A program made the translations under genes and the position numbers. Below are positions 1-12,963 of a stretch of 64,000 nt of DNA, in pieces. Under the pieces are notes generated by a model. It made no database searches, was not told the origin of the DNA, and saw nothing but the letters and a program-made list of their open reading frames with translations. Numbering within the stretch: the first letter of the stretch is position 1; each line of letters begins with the position of its first letter. Source of the DNA: Leptodactylus fallax (lineage: Eukaryota; Chordata; Amphibia; Anura; Leptodactylidae). The stretch is from NCBI GenBank assembly GCA_947044405.1, contig CAMRHE010000359.1, forward strand, positions 310,001 to 374,000, in the 5' to 3' direction.

Positions 1-231
1 CATACAACGCTCCAACACACGTGACTGACCCAGCTCTACTCTATGTAGAAGCAGAAGAAGTAGAGCAATGTCAGTGAGAGCTGACAAAAGAGACTGAGCA
101 CAGAGACTTCCGGCACCCTGCTGCAAACTATGAATGGGGTGACAGGGGACCTATGCGGGAATGCACGGCCTAAGACCATCTTCATCTCTTTCCAATCTCA
201 CGTATAAGTATACTCTCTTTATGTATTGCAG
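1..231 (+). other. DBN1: 3' end of the last DBN1 intron
   Basis: This is the non-coding stretch directly upstream of the drebrin terminal exon. It ends in a pyrimidine-rich tract and a splice acceptor AG at 230-231 (tactctctttatgtattgcag). No ORF of note is present. The intron continues beyond the left edge, so its length is unknown. Confidence 0.7.
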
Positions 232-320
232 AGATCGACATTACATGTTGGGACTCTGACCAGGTCATGGAAGAAGAGGAAGAAGATGGAGAAGGAGGCG
301 GCCTTGGTGAAAGTGCTTAG
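232..320 (+). CDS. DBN1: Drebrin, terminal coding exon (partial gene)
   Basis: Drebrin is an F-actin side-binding protein that stabilises actin in dendritic spines and other cell cortices. Only its C-terminus lies here. With a phase-1 G from the previous exon the exon reads EIDITCWDSDQV, then a run of glutamates, then glycines, ending GESA and TAG at 318-320. The vertebrate drebrin C-terminus, as I remember it, has the same EIDITCWD block followed by an acidic, glycine-containing tail, and this match is the basis for the call. The exon starts right after the acceptor AG at 230-231. It sits tail-to-tail with PRR7, the arrangement expected for this locus. The rest of the gene (ADF-H domain, coiled coil) is left of the window. 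The exon is too short for a track ORF, so the call rests on motif plus synteny. Confidence 0.85.
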
Positions 321-1215
321 TAATCCCTTCTCCATGTACACGTGCTAATACACGTGACTAAAAATATGTGACACAGCCGTTTAACAGCAAAGTATTGTAG
401 TAATGGCTGAGGCTTCTGCCCTTGCTGGAGCCATGCTAGTAAGACCCTGCCTGCTTCCCCCTCTCTTTGCCACATATGTGATTTTGGGGGGTAGGAGCCA
501 GGTTGTCATTTACTTCTCCACCTTTCAGTTATACTTTTCTATATATTCTAATAAGCCAGTCTTAGCCTTGCTGGCATCTCTCTGCTTTATTTGACACGAT
601 TATGGGGATTGCTAGTAACCCCTCTAGGTTGAGCAGAACTTGTGCATCAGATCCAGGAGCAGCTGCCAAGCACCTGGTTTCCTCAGTGTTATTCGCTGGA
701 TTTTTTTTTCTTTCTTTTTTTTTGTTTTTGACCAGCCTGTGCCGACTGCCTTTTGCATTCGGATTGAAGGATGCAGAGAGGATTTCTTGTTGTAGTTTTA
801 TCTTTGTAATTTGTTCCTGCAGCTTTTTGAGGAAACAAAATAGAAACTTATGGCAATAATTAACCCTTAATACCCCTGCACATCCCCACAGGGCAAGGGG
901 GCCTATTTTCCACTGTAGCATCCCCCCCCCCCCTTCATATTATTCATTTGCTCTGTGCTCCTATTTATTCCCTGATGCGGGGGTGCCATGCCTTGTTCTT
1001 GGATCATAAGCTCCTGCTGGTAGGTTAGTGAAGATGGAGGGAAGTTGTGCACACAGATGTTTTTTTTCTGTTGACCACCTCTTTGACTCCTTGCACCTTC
1101 TCATTTCATGACCTACGGCAAAGCTTCATTTTCTTTTTCATGTTTAGTAACGTTCTGAAAGCACAACACTGTACAGACTGTGCTCGTGTGTTAATAAAGG
1201 AGTCTGGATCCAAAC
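321..1215 (+). other. DBN1: DBN1 3' UTR (predicted)
   Basis: This is non-coding sequence between the drebrin stop codon and a canonical poly(A) signal at 1193-1198. It contains T-rich runs and a C-run near 921-935. Short ORFs on both strands (403-594, 602-859, 562-921) show no family resemblance and look incidental. The 3' boundary is predicted from the signal plus about 15-20 nt. Confidence 0.6.
1193..1198 (+). promoter_or_regulatory. DBN1: Poly(A) signal AATAAA of DBN1
   Basis: A canonical AATAAA lies 873 nt after the DBN1 stop, followed within 25-40 nt by a GT-containing stretch (gctgtggttatttag) that could serve as the downstream element. It is the first plausible + strand signal after the stop. 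Confidence 0.6.
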
Positions 1216-3470
1216 ATCGACTGCTGTGGTTATTTAGTAAAGTGGACATTATGGTCGAGTTGAACGTGCTCTGCAAGCATCTTATGGATCTACCGTGGTG
1301 ACAGCCTAAAACCTAGCAGCCTTTTCCCTCCAAGTCACTGTGGCTATGTTAGCGTAAAGAAGACCTTAAATGTCCTCATTAAAGTGTAGTTTTATACACC
1401 GCTAGAAAGCTGACCGTGCACTGAATTCAGCGCACTGTTGGCTTTCCCGGTATGTGCCCCGATGGTGAAGATATCGGTGCCATTAATTTCAGCACCGATA
1501 TCTCCCCACTTTCAGAAGGGTGTTCCTCGTAGCTGGGCGGTAAAGAACACCCCCTCTGGCAGTACAAGGCTATGTTAGAATACAGTCAGGGGGGCATTCC
1601 TCACAGCCCAACTGTGATGAGAAATCTGTGGATGTTTTTGTCAAATGATGCACTGATGGATGTTTTTGTCAAACGGTGTCAACGGTCCTGCTATTGGCAG
1701 CTAAATACATTAAGGCAAAGGGAATGAAGACTATACAAAATAGAGTATTCATTATCGTAGACATTAAAAAAAAAAAAAATTGTTGTCCTTTGCCTGATAG
1801 AAAACTGCAGCAACCCTTATGGTAAGCAGCTTTTCATTTTTCTACCACCATTGACAATTGCATGGCAGATGCAAAATGAAATGAGTAAGTTTGCATCTGT
1901 CAAACTTAACGGCTGGAAATAGACACGACTGCACTGTATGTATAAAAATAAAAAAATAATTAAAACACTTAAAAATCATGGTTAGCTGTTAATGTAATAG
2001 GATTATAGCACAATAAAAATGATTTAAGATTAATATCAAACATTCATATGATTAAGAACAATGTAAAGACTTATCTAAAGAGCTGTATAATGCAAAAAAA
2101 AGGTTGATAAAGATTTTTCTAATATGCTTTATTAAGGTAGGTGGGATGTTTTAATGAGAGAACCTGCCTGTGAAGTTTGCTAAGGAGAGTCCTGATGCAA
2201 TTGTTGTACATGCAGAGGCTCTTTCCTGCCTCCGCTATACCTATTATGAAGTTTATTAAATGATTTTTACAATAAATGTAAACTTTTATTCACTGTCCCT
2301 ATGAGCTGTAATGCTCTGGCTGAGAGACTCTGAGAAGGGCGAAATAAGTAATGATGTTTAATGATCTAGAAGGGCGAAATAAGTAATGTTGTTTAATGGT
2401 TGTAGCTCACAGGGAGAGTTTGGAAGAGGGAATAAAATTCAGGTTCATTGCAAAAATCTCTCAATAAAGTGCACAGTACAATTCCCCTACACCAGGAAAG
2501 CATCATTTTATATATGATATGATATGTTCTAGAGCATCCAATACTGGATTTTTGCCTGTATCCAGCAATGTCTTTTCCTGTGTCATATTAAAGCATTTTG
2601 AGGGATCCTAGACTGTGTATGCATTACTAAGTTCCTTGCAATTTCTACTTTGTCCAGTGTTTTCGTACTTTTGGATTTGGGGCAGTCTTCCACATTTTCA
2701 ACAGTCCAGGCAGGTGTTCTCACAAAGATTATGGAGTGATTATGGCACTTTTTGCATATATGTGTTTTTTTCCATTGATATCATAGTGTCGGGTTATAAT
2801 TATGAGGTCACACTGTGATGGCTTGCTAGGTGGGTAAGTTAGGTGTGGATATGGCCTGTACAACTATAAAGAATATTTATGAAGAGTTTGTATTATGTTA
2901 GTCCATGAAAAATGATCATTCTGAACACTCTTCTAATAGTTATTGCTGGGGACCTTTCCCACCCGGAGACTTCCGCAACCAGCTGATCTTGGGAGACCTG
3001 TGAAATAGAAAAGTGTCCAAAGAAACAAATCTTGTAATTGAATTATGAAGAAGAAAGAAAATTGACAAGATGAATACAATAATATATGACCCAATTTAAG
3101 AGTCTTCATCATTCATCCACAATAAGAGAGGTCATCAAATTTAGGTTGTGCCATTAAAGCACCTTCTGAGTAAGTTACGGAACATACTGAATTAGCCTAC
3201 ATACTACACAGCCATTGGCAGATTATTTATCAACATTCCATTTGTATTCCCTTGGTTCTTCATATGTAACCATATGTGGGGCTGTATTAATTATGAAGAA
3301 AAGATAGATGGAAAGCATAGCTATTTTGCATGGCTATGGAGTCAAATGTTGGGTTCCAAGTTCAAATCCGGATTCCAAATAAAATTATATAATAGGTACT
3401 GACATTTCAACAAACTTCAAAAGTGTCCTCAGAAGTCAGGTCATTAATGTGCAAGTCCCAGCAAACCCCT
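1216..3470. other. Intergenic, no gene recognised
   Basis: No coding similarity was found. The segment around 1440-1640 looks like a dispersed repeat with internal inverted pieces (gatatcggtgcc near 1470 against ggcaccgatatc-type sequence near 1495). The rest is AT-rich with A-runs (1766-1779). Confidence 0.4.
2333..2398. repeat. Two-copy tandem duplication, 35-bp period
   Basis: A 31-bp segment at 2333-2363 recurs at 2368-2398 with a single mismatch (agaagggcgaaataagtaat at the start of each). It is a small recent local duplication with no coding content. Confidence 0.8.
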
Positions 3471-3473
3471 TTA

Positions 3474-3802
3474 GGCCAGGGACCCACCTAGTGAATACGC
3501 AGCGGCAAAAAAACGCTGCGTTTTGTATTAACTGCAAAGTGGATGGGGTTCTGACTAATCCCATTTACACATTGCAGAAAAAAAAATCTGGAGCGGAGAT
3601 GCTGCGATTTTAAAAACGTTTACGTCTTTGCAAATCACAGCTTGTCAGTTATACTTATGGAAATGTTGGCGTTTTCCGTAGAAGTATAATAGAGGCAGAA
3701 AGTCCGCAGAGGAAAACTCTGAGGAAAAAAACGCAATGTATTTCTGCTGTGGTTTTTCCCGCAATGGTTTTTGGCTGCAACTCGCTACGTGGTGCCTTAG
3801 CC
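3474..3802. repeat. Harbinger-like palindromic MITE, copy 1
   Basis: The element is bounded by TTA at 3471-3473 and TTA at 3803-3805. Its ends are inverted (ggccagggacccacc against ggtgccttagcc) and the interior has repeated aaacgctgcg/cgttt motifs in opposite orientations. A 3-bp TTA/TAA target duplication with inverted ends is typical of PIF/Harbinger MITEs. Related copies lie at 12964, 41464, 41833 and 57997. Confidence 0.6.
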
Positions 3803-4368
3803 TTAAGGTGTGCGGTGTATGGCTACTAGTTTCCACCAACTGGCTCAGAGAAAACTGCAAACTACTAATATAGCATGCAGAGGGGGGGAAACTGCTAAAA
3901 ATTGCAGGTTATAAGCTCTCTCTCTTCCTGCCCTTCTCTGATTTGTCTGATGTCCTCTTAAGGACTTGTTTGGACTCTTCTGTCTCAGGAGGCATTAATG
4001 CCTCTCTGTTGTGGCATTTAGTCAATCGTTTGTTGGATAATTGCCCGGTCTAAGTCGTCTGGCACAATTCTGTCTCACGGGATACAGACTTGGTTACTGA
4101 CCGCTGCCATTTTATAATGAGTTTATTATATTTTTTACATGCCATTATTAGACAAACTGCCCAATATTTTTCTGTCTTTTGTCACAGTAATATTTTTTCA
4201 GGGGGTTCTGAACACTTCTAACAATAGGAGTGGGAAGTCACAATCTATCACGAAATGACAGACAAGGTAACACGAGTCACCTTTCTTAAAACTAGGTAGC
4301 ACAGATAAAGCTACATGAACCAGTAGCCAGCAGCATCAATGTAAGTCCAAACTTTGCACAAAGTGCAT

Positions 4369-4946
4369 TTAAAGGCAATGTATTGCCAGAAAATGACCTA
4401 TTTTTAAACAAGTTTTATGTTAAACATAATTTTAAAGAATTTTTGGTGAAGTTTTTAAAATGTTTTCATGTTATTATTTATGTATTTTTTAAAAATCCTG
4501 GAGTTCTGACTTTGCCCACTAGGCAATATAATACGCTTCCTGTTGTCTGTAGGAGATTTCTTTTGCAGCAGTCCTCACTTATCAGCACACTGATGATCAC
4601 ATCTATGATGTATATGTGGATAAACCACAGAATCCACTGGTCACAATAGGTGATTTTACAGTTTATCTGCTCCCCCTCAGTCAATGACCTTTGCCAAGGT
4701 CACAGAGCAGGCCTAGAAAACACTCCCATACAAATGAATAGGGTCTGCTCCAGTGCATGGTTCTTCTATAGAAAACAGGAAGTCACAGAATGTTTGACTT
4801 GGTGGCAAAAGTTGGAATTGCAAGATTAAAAAAAAAAAAAAAAAAAAATTCAAATATTAAAAACATCACCAAAAATTCTTAAAAATATGTTTAACTTAAA
4901 AACTTGATTTAAATGATTGGTCATTTCCTAGTGACACATTCCCTTT
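4369..4946. repeat. Palindromic MITE with 8-bp target duplication (hAT-like)
   Basis: The left arm (aaatgacctatttttaaaca onward, then a stretch ending in gaatttttggtgaagttttt) is mirrored by the right arm near 4850-4940. The direct repeat AAGTGCAT flanks it at 4361-4368 and 4947-4954. An 8-bp duplication is the hAT signature. The centre carries no transposase. The two ORFs inside are shadows of the palindrome. Confidence 0.7.
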
Positions 4947-5170
4947 AAGTGCATGAAGTTTAGGGGCAAGTGTTGAATAAAGAATCAGAATCTGAGGAAT
5001 AACATCGGTGGAAAAGAATAGACATAGAGGAGGGTTTAGGGGGGAGTAAATGTTGAAGAATTAGATTATGTAATGTAAAGGGCCCACTTAAACAGGTTTC
5101 TGAAAACCTTCCCCCTTTGACAGCAGGAGCAGGTTAGAGTTTCACATATGCCAGCAGATCTAGACTCTTG

Positions 5171-5392
5171 CGCTAGGTTCACACTAGCGTACGAGACTCC
5201 GTCCCCCATTCCACTTAAAATCGTCGGAGAGAAAAGTCCTGCAAGGAATGGAAACCCAGCAGACCCCAGTAAAGCCTATGGGGTCCACGGGTTTCTGTAT
5301 GTAACCACTTTTTAAGTGGACAGGGCTTTCATCTTTCAGGTCACCAAGTGGCCCCGAAGGATGGAGACCCAAACGCTAGTATAAACCTAGCG
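5171..5392. repeat. MITE with CGCTAGGTTCACACTAGCGT ends, copy 1
   Basis: The first 20 bases recur in inverted form at 5374-5392 with two or three mismatches. The interior contains paired blocks (cacttaaaatcgtcgg and aagtggacagg types). Relatives occur at 12234-12482 and, truncated, at 25867-26010. Confidence 0.65.
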
Positions 5393-6390
5393 TAACTTGT
5401 TCCTGCTGATTTGACCTGATGAGGGGTATTTAGGCTTTCCCAAAACTTGTTCTATTATATTCTGTGCTCTTTGACATACCATTTCACATATCTTTGGTCT
5501 TCTTGATCGGTAGAGCAATGCCGTCCTCCCCCATTTAGTTGCTCCTAATTATCATGTGTGGGGCAGGGTACTTGGGGCCCTCATTGTCTCTCCTAGGAGT
5601 CCTATTAGGTAATACTCAGCTTTACACTTAATAATCCTTTTCCAAATCATATAAGGCTAGGGTTACACTGTGGGGGCAGTATATGTCGCATGGTCAAAGA
5701 TTGCAATGTAACACTACCTTCATTGCAGCTAATGAATGCTGCAGCCATGATGGTCACAAAAATATCCAAACCTGATGAATTTTTTTTTTTGCAACCATCT
5801 TGTTGATACAACTTGTGTGTTGCAACCCGACTGCATTTGATTTTTTTTTTTTTCTTTTAATAGCTGTGATGAAGGCAGTGCTATAGTCCTGTCTTTGGCC
5901 ATGTGAGGTGTGTGGGTGCTATAATAGCTCTATAGCCCTAGTCTAAATCTATATGTAATAGAACGGCTACATATAGAATTGTATAAATTATCTCACAGGG
6001 TTTCCACTGTGTCATGGCACTAAATTTTTATGTCTACCACTGTTTGAGCGGTGATAAATGGAGCTGCAACCCCTATATAGATATATGGTTCTCCAAAAAA
6101 AAAAAAAAAAGACAAAGTCTAATAAACCTATTGAAAAATGACTTGCTGCTCCCCCATGCCATAGTGTGATGAGATGGCCATGGTGACACAATATCAATAC
6201 GCCATGCCTTCATTGTCCAATGGCTATATGCTATGCAATGGCTGTATGCAGTGGCTTTTGTGCATAGGGATGTAACAACATCGGAAGTCATTGGTATTAA
6301 AAGTGTGTGTGTTCTGTCTAATATTACACAACGCTGCTGATCTGAAGGGGGAATGGAATGATGCTGATGATTTTTAAGGGTTGACTAAGG
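5393..6390. other. Intergenic, no gene recognised
   Basis: The stretch is AT-rich with T-runs (5780-5790, 5840-5852) and an A-run (6095-6109). The ORFs on the minus strand here are driven by these homopolymers. Confidence 0.4.
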
Positions 6391-6683
6391 CCTTATCCAC
6401 ATGACAGTGAGAAACAGATGTCATTCCATTGAAGGGCCTATTCACACAGTGCATAACGGCTGTAACATGGCCGTTTTAAAACCCATCAACGTCTGAGCCT
6501 ATTCACGTGTCTATTTCTATGATTAGCAACACAGACAAATATAGATCAGTTCAGTTTTTTCAACAATCGTTAAAAACTGTCTGTCAAAAGAGCCAACATG
6601 TGAATAAACCCATAGGAATCTTGAGTTTCAAAGGTGTTTTGTGACCCACCCCCCCCCCCAAAAAAAAAAAAATCAAATTTACC

Positions 6684-6930
6684 ATATTGATAACCTAAGG
6701 ATAGGTCATCAGTATGTGATCTGAAAGGGTCCGATACCTGGACCCCGCACAGATATTCTGTCCTAGCAGTCTCCGGAAGCACCAGTATGCAGTGGACAGG
6801 GCTGCTGCACCGCTCCTTTGGAGGCTGCTAGGACAGATGATCTGTGCGGGGTCCCTGACAGTTCACATAATGATAACCTATACTTAGGTCATCAGTATGA
6901 AAATTCGATTTGGGGCTGGTAAACCCCTTT
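6684..6930. repeat. MITE with 'gataacct..taggtcatcagtat' arms, copy 1
   Basis: The segment gataacctaaggataggtc near 6688 is repeated in the right half (gataacctatacttaggtc near 6873), and the element ends at an aacccctttaa motif. A clearly related copy is at 46140-46395 (both contain tatgcagtgga.agggctgctg). The stretch just before it (6390-6560, 'ttatccacatgac') resembles another dispersed repeat seen at 19641-19960 and 63122-63300. Confidence 0.5.
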
Positions 6931-6960
6931 AAACGGACCACGTTTTATCACCACGTGGCT

Positions 6961-9900
6961 GTCATGTGAATACTCCCTTATCAGGATTGGATTCCATTTG
7001 GGGCTTTCCTTGCTCAGTGTATGTCCTTGGTAATTGATATCTGCAATATTTCATGTTGCATTATTTATTTAGCTTGAAGACATAATGGTAGAATAATCCA
7101 CAAATCATAATACATTTTTTGCATGTTTTCCATTAGGAAAAAGGAATAAAATGTTAAGAAATGTGGTTACTTTATTTTTCAGGCTAAGAAGAAAGTGCAT
7201 TGTACTTACATATTTAGCACAATAATGTATAAGTCCTGACCTCATTAATACACAATGTCTAGGACTTCCCGTCCATCGGAACTGCTGTGACTTTTACTTT
7301 AATAATATTTCTGAACATTTACTGACACAAAGGCCATGTAGTTTGTCAAGCGGTTTCCAATAGATTGGCTCAGTGCTGGCCCGCACCCAGCGCCCATGAA
7401 ATGACATAATAGGTGTAATTGACGATTACCTTTTAAAATCAGATGACTATAAATATTTATAAATGTAGTGGTGCTCTTAAATTGTACTGTTACCATGGCA
7501 ACCGCAAAATTGAGGAGGCGGCTTACTTGCTTTGCATTGTGTGCCCTCACTCGTTTCTCCCCTGGTTTTCTTCTCTGGAGAGAGAGGCCTAGGGCTCAGT
7601 CCTGTAAATAACATATTTCAATGTACTGTATTAAAGAATAATGTTCTAATCTGGTTTAATACATGCTGGATTTATGAGCCGCGCATATGAAAATGAAGAG
7701 AAAAAAAACAAAAAACAAGCTTGAATGATTTGGTTAAAATGAGAACAACTTAATGGAGGAAACTGAATGTAGACAAACGGCTCGGGAATATACACAATGT
7801 AATATAACGCTGGAGAATATAGGAAACAACCAATAAGAAGACTATGAGCCATGTTTATAAACACTGATGCAGTATTCATGCACCCCATTCATAAGGCATC
7901 TGGTCCCGATGAACTGCACTGCATTAAGCCCAGTTTGTATAAATGTGCCCAAATTTTATAGATCCCATAAACATTTTTTTTGTGTGCCACATACAAATTG
8001 GACAATTTTTGTACACAAACTGTAGAAATGATCTTTTTTAATGTTAAAATAAAGCTCTCCGGGTTTTTTTTTTTTTTTTTTTTTGGGCAAGTAATTTTAT
8101 GTCTCCAGCTGTATTTCAGTAGTGTTTTTTGTTTTGATCCCAGCTCGGTTGCATCCATACATTTGGAACCCTTTCATATGGACACCTGAGTCATGTTGTT
8201 ACCAGTCTGACCACTAGTCTATGCTCTCCTGTGTAGCTGACTTCCTGTTAACTCTTCTATAGTAGGTGAGTCTATACCAAGATTGCCACCCTCCTTGGTT
8301 ATTAGTAAGGGTAAGTTTTCCTGACTGAATTTAGAGCTGATTTTGAGGCAGCTTCCCCTATGTATTCCCATACATAGAGTGCTGCTGGAGATATTATTTA
8401 TGCCTTATCTAAATAGAACAGGAGAGCAGTGAGTCCCCTAATACTGCTTGCCTCTGCTATCTGCTGTGTGCAGAGTCTCGGTGTACTATATCCTGAGTGC
8501 TTTTTGCTGCTTTGCAGTGTGAATCAGGGGACAGAAATTCTAGAATTTGTTGTAATAGGACTAAGAGCAAATACAGTGTATTAATATTGCACCCTTGTGT
8601 CTTTGCAAAGACAGAGATACCTTAGGAAATTGAATCTGCCTTAGGTAACCATATAAGAGAGGAAAAAAAAGAAATGAAGATGGCAGACAACCCATAAGTG
8701 GCCTACATGATTTTTTTAATACTAGCCTATGTTGCCCTAAATAGGCAAAACTATTTTTTTGTTGCATGTGTGCTTCTTTAAATGTGCCTCACTGACTTTC
8801 CTACCCCCAATTCCTGCACTTTCTCACATGGCACTAGCAGAGAAAGAAAACATCTACTCATTTAACACTTCATGGTCTGTGTTACTGTAGAAGCAGGAGG
8901 TCAGCTTCTCCACCATCCTTCTTTCATCAGTATAAATACAATGACATCCATTTAAGTGGAGTATCATCACTGTCACATAAAGAATATTATGTGAAAGGTT
9001 GATTTTTTTGGGACTGGTTTTAATGGGCGATGTCGCATTTGTAAATCTAAATACTTTCTGCAGCCTTTGAATCACAGGAGGTAAAAGCAACAGTGACATC
9101 TACAGGTGATACCCAGGCAGGCACCTAACACTCCCATCTGCTTCTGTGCAGCTCTACCTCGCAGGGTATTTGTGTGACTTAGAATGGGCAATAAATATTG
9201 GTCCCTCCATTCCAGCGCTGTCACTGGTCCTTGAAGACGTTTCATTTCTGTTCAGGTGACCACTGCAGCCGATCACTGGCCTCCGCAGTGTCCTGTACAC
9301 AAACTGCACATGGCTCACTGGTCTGAACAGTCACATGCCATTTACTAAAATACCAAATCCAGAGTCATCTATTAGACCTATAGCAGGTTCAGTTGCTGGC
9401 ATAATGTCATTGATAAACCTATAGCAATATTACCAATGGCAAAGGTGATGTGGAAACTGAAAATATAGTATATGAAAAATCAGCCAATAAACCTACTGTT
9501 TAGGTCCCATCTTATTTCTAGTTCCCAAATATTGAAGGTCATGAAAGAACTTTCTTTTTGCGAAAAGCAAATTCTCACAGGAAATTATTTAAAAGAACCT
9601 GTAACTTCTGACATGTCTGTTTTAGTACATACTTGTATTCTTTATGAAATAACAAATCTGGGTTCTCTTTTCTTATAATTCTGTATTGTGCTGTTCCTCT
9701 GTTATTCCTCCTAGAAATATATGAATCAGCTGGGTCATAGGGGCATGTCCTGGCACTGGCAGCACTGATGAAACTTTGTAGGGACATGCCCCCAGCTGGT
9801 ATCACCCACTTGTCAATTTATTCATACATTTCTAGTAGGTAGGAACAACACAATGTAAAGGACTAAAGGAGGCTCCAAAATTTTTATTAAACAATTATTG

Positions 9901-10240
9901 TTTTAGAAACTTGTTTTCTTGAGCATATTCAGTTCTACAGAGTTAGACCATATCAGAAATGTAACATTGGTCCTATATGATAGGAAGTAACAGATATGGT
10001 AGAATTATTGCATAATAAGTGTGGGACAATCCAAAGTAGTAAGGGAGAAGGCCTGTTACCATATCTTATAACATCATGTTAAATCAAATAGGGGGCCTGC
10101 AGGTGAGACACGGCTGAGATCAGGGCATAAGGGGTGAAATACATCATGGTGTATTTTCGAATTTCTGGGGGCATTTATGATTCTTGTAGGCCACTTTAAG
10201 AAATGGTGGTGTTTTATTAACTGAAGATTTCCAGTGGACA
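6961..10240. other. Intergenic, no gene recognised
   Basis: No convincing coding exon is seen. There is a T-run at 8065-8084. The sequence 9590-9860 looks like a partly palindromic repeat (cctagaaatatatgaat near 9711 against an inverted attcatacatttctag near 9821). All track ORFs here are short and lack family motifs. Confidence 0.35.
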
Positions 10241-10259
10241 GATGTTTTCCCTTGGCCCA

Positions 10260-11110
10260 TAAAGTACCCATCCCCTGTAGTGCCCAGGAGAAAAATTTCA
10301 AGCTGCTGACCCACTGGTACAGATGCCAAGACCTCCTCCACAGGATCTCCCCCAGGGTGGTAAATGTTGGCGCTCTGGAACTGAGAAGGGGACCGTTTTA
10401 GTGTTCGTCTTATGAATGTTCAGTCTCACCTTCTTCTCATTTGGCACTGTCCATTATCACGGGTAAGATCTCTAATGTGAAAAAAGATCTCCAGCATCAC
10501 TTCCTCACAGCTGCCAGATCGGTCATTCCTAGACACTGGCGCGGTTCCTGTGCTTCTGCTCTGGTGGAATTGATTCAGGAGCTCAACCATATACGGAGAA
10601 TGGAGGCCCTAGTGGCAGAGGACTCCCCTGAATGATCAAAGTTAGAAACGCTTTGGTAACCTAAAGACGCGTCATTATGCAGGGATTTGTGAGCCCTGTA
10701 TGAATTACCTCTTTCTCAGACTGTTGCCATGACACGTTCCCTACCGCTTCTTTCCTCCTTTTTCTCCCCGTTGTTCTCTCTGCCCCCCTCTGTTCCTTGT
10801 TGGTCGGCTCCCCTGTAGTACTTTGTTTGCAGGTCCCTGGGTTTTGTGGGCGCAGCTGACTCCGGCCCTCATTTTGCTCTTCCCCCAGGACTTGTATTTG
10901 GAGACTCTCCCTAGGGCTTGCCCATGTTATGCCCTTCTAATAACTTCCAATGTGACCTGGTCCCTGATGTTTTGTAGCGTGGAGCACTGCACAGCTATCT
11001 ATACAATAGTCCAATTGCACTGTTTTATTTGTGCTTGCCCTTTCTAGCTTGTATACTCTTGTTCTTGTTGTTTCTTGACTATGCTGGTAAAAATTAATCT
11101 TTCAATGAAC
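10260..11110 (+). pseudogene. Decayed 3' end of an L1/Tx1-type LINE (ORF2 C-terminus)
   Basis: Read across several frames, the stretch gives pieces of the C-terminal domain of an L1-clade ORF2: KLLTHWYRCQDLLHRI (about 10298-10346), then in another frame CWRSGTEKGTVL (about 10368-10403), then AARSVIPRHWRG and ELNHIRRME inside the open frame 10441-10635. The intact LINE in this window has the corresponding CWRGCGEEGSLFHILW motif. Frameshifts and a stop break the frame, so it cannot encode protein. The following pyrimidine-rich sequence to about 11100 is probably its 3' UTR. It lies in + orientation and is 5'-truncated. Confidence 0.6.
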
Positions 11111-12227
11111 TCCAGCTAAACATAAACCTCCTCAGTGGGATAGAGATGGAGAGTGTATCCACATCCAGCGAAGTACATTTACCTTCCAAGCCAGAAAGAG
11201 AGGTTCCCTAAATAGAATATGGGTATGGGGGGGGGCAAATGTCCTCATCCAAGAGGCCCAACAAACAAATTTCCAGTGTAAGGGACACTGGGTGGGCTAC
11301 CACCTCTGACAGGAGGGTGATCCATTCCCTCTAGAAGGAGCTAACGTTGCTACATTCCCAAATGGGATGCCAGAAATCATCATTCTGGCAATGCAATTAT
11401 TTACTATAACAGACATACAACGGGCATGCAAGATAAAATCCATGTAGGTGAAATGGATGACTGGCAATAATCCAACATTGTACTTCAGCTCTGTAATAGA
11501 TGAAGCTCCCTGCTATGCTATCATGGACATTATATTCTCACTTTTTTATTGCTCCAGTGCATTTAAAATGAATCTACTTTGGTCTTTATTAGATATTTAT
11601 TCGTCTTTATTAGATCTTTGTAATGTTTTGTTTCTGCACCTTCTAGTGTGACCTATGAATTGCCATAGTATCAGACAACAAACAAGCCCTGCATAGTCTG
11701 ATCCTAGAGCAATACTTTCATTTGTCCACAGCTATGCTACTGAATGCATATTACGTTCTGCTTATACTTATATTAAAGGGGTTGTCCAGTAGTGTACTAC
11801 TTAGGATACTACTATACTTAGGATAGGTCATCAAGAGCAGATTGACAGAGATCTAAGTTTCAGGAAAGATACTGCAAGCTCAGTAACTCCCCAGATGCTG
11901 GTTGGCGGGTGTGCCAGGAGTCAGGCACCTGCTGATCTACAAATGATGACAGCCGAAGAAGGTCATCAATACAATACTGATTTAAGAGCCTGTGGTAACG
12001 CTTTTTTTTTGTTGTCAAAACTACTGACACCTCAGTGGATCTCCCCCCACTATAAATAAATAATGCCAGTGTGATTTGAGCCTTAGCAAGAAGGAGCGGA
12101 TGGAAGGAAGTATGAGTGTAGAATCAGACTACATGGAGTTTGTAGTCTGTTACCATGGAGATAAATAATTCCCCCTATAAGAGACGCAGATGCAAAATGA
12201 TAGATGGTTTTTAATTAATGCCTATTG
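11111..12227. other. Intergenic; contains a 'ttaaaggggttgtcc' repeat fragment
   Basis: No gene is recognised. From 11775 a fragment begins with aaaggggttgtccagt and continues into taggataggtcatca, matching the arms of the 6684 and 46140 MITEs. The remainder holds no coding signal. Confidence 0.4.
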
Positions 12228-12233
12228 CTTACT

Positions 12234-12482
12234 CTAGGTTCACACTAGCATTCAGGTTTCCTTCCTCAGGTCTGCATGGGCAGCTGAAAGACTGAAACCC
12301 TGTCCGCTTGAAAAGTGGTTACATTCAGAAACCTGTGTACCCCATAAACTATAATGGGGTCTACCCGGTTTCTGCCGATTTAATACTGAAACTCCTCCTT
12401 GCAGGACTTTTCTCTCCACCGATTTTAAGCTAAATCTGCACGCAGAGTCTTGTAGAGACTCCAACGCAGATGTGAACCTAGC
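12234..12482. repeat. MITE with ctaggttcacac ends, copy 2
   Basis: The ends ctaggttcacac and gtgaacctagc are inverted. The direct repeat CTTACT is present on both sides (12228-12233 and 12483-12488), a likely part of the target duplication. The interior shares blocks with the copy at 5171 (gaaacctgtg, aagtggttac, cttttctctcc). Confidence 0.65.
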
Positions 12483-12963
12483 CTTACTTGTTTTACATTA
12501 TAATGTTAGACTAGGACAGCAATGAAATGTGGTGTGAAGGTAGCTTTCAAGGCTAGAGCTACAGTCACAGTGTCCGTCTCTCTCTCTCTCTTGGACTCCT
12601 GGGTTACGTCATGCACCTGAGGTCACCACTGAGACCTGTGATTTTGCCTCAGCGGTCATATGGGGCATTTCTGGTTCTCGGGTGATGACAAACACAAAAC
12701 CTTTGGAAAATTCGTTATGAATTTGATTAGTTTTGGATCGGGTTGCTTATCTCTAGTCTTTACTCTATTGGGTGTGGTAGATCTGCATAACTACCAGAAC
12801 ACGGAACAGGTATAGGGAATGACCCAGCAGCCCAATAGCACCCTTGACAGACGCTGGGCCCCACTATAGCAAAAAAAGCCACAATGTATTACCACACCAT
12901 CTGAACAGATTACAAAAGCTGGTCTCAGACAACAGACTTAGAGTTATTTGGAGAATACCCTTA

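Noticed and set aside
562..921. 119-codon minus ORF
   Set aside because: Antisense to the predicted DBN1 3' UTR, with lysine-rich runs created by T-runs on the + strand.
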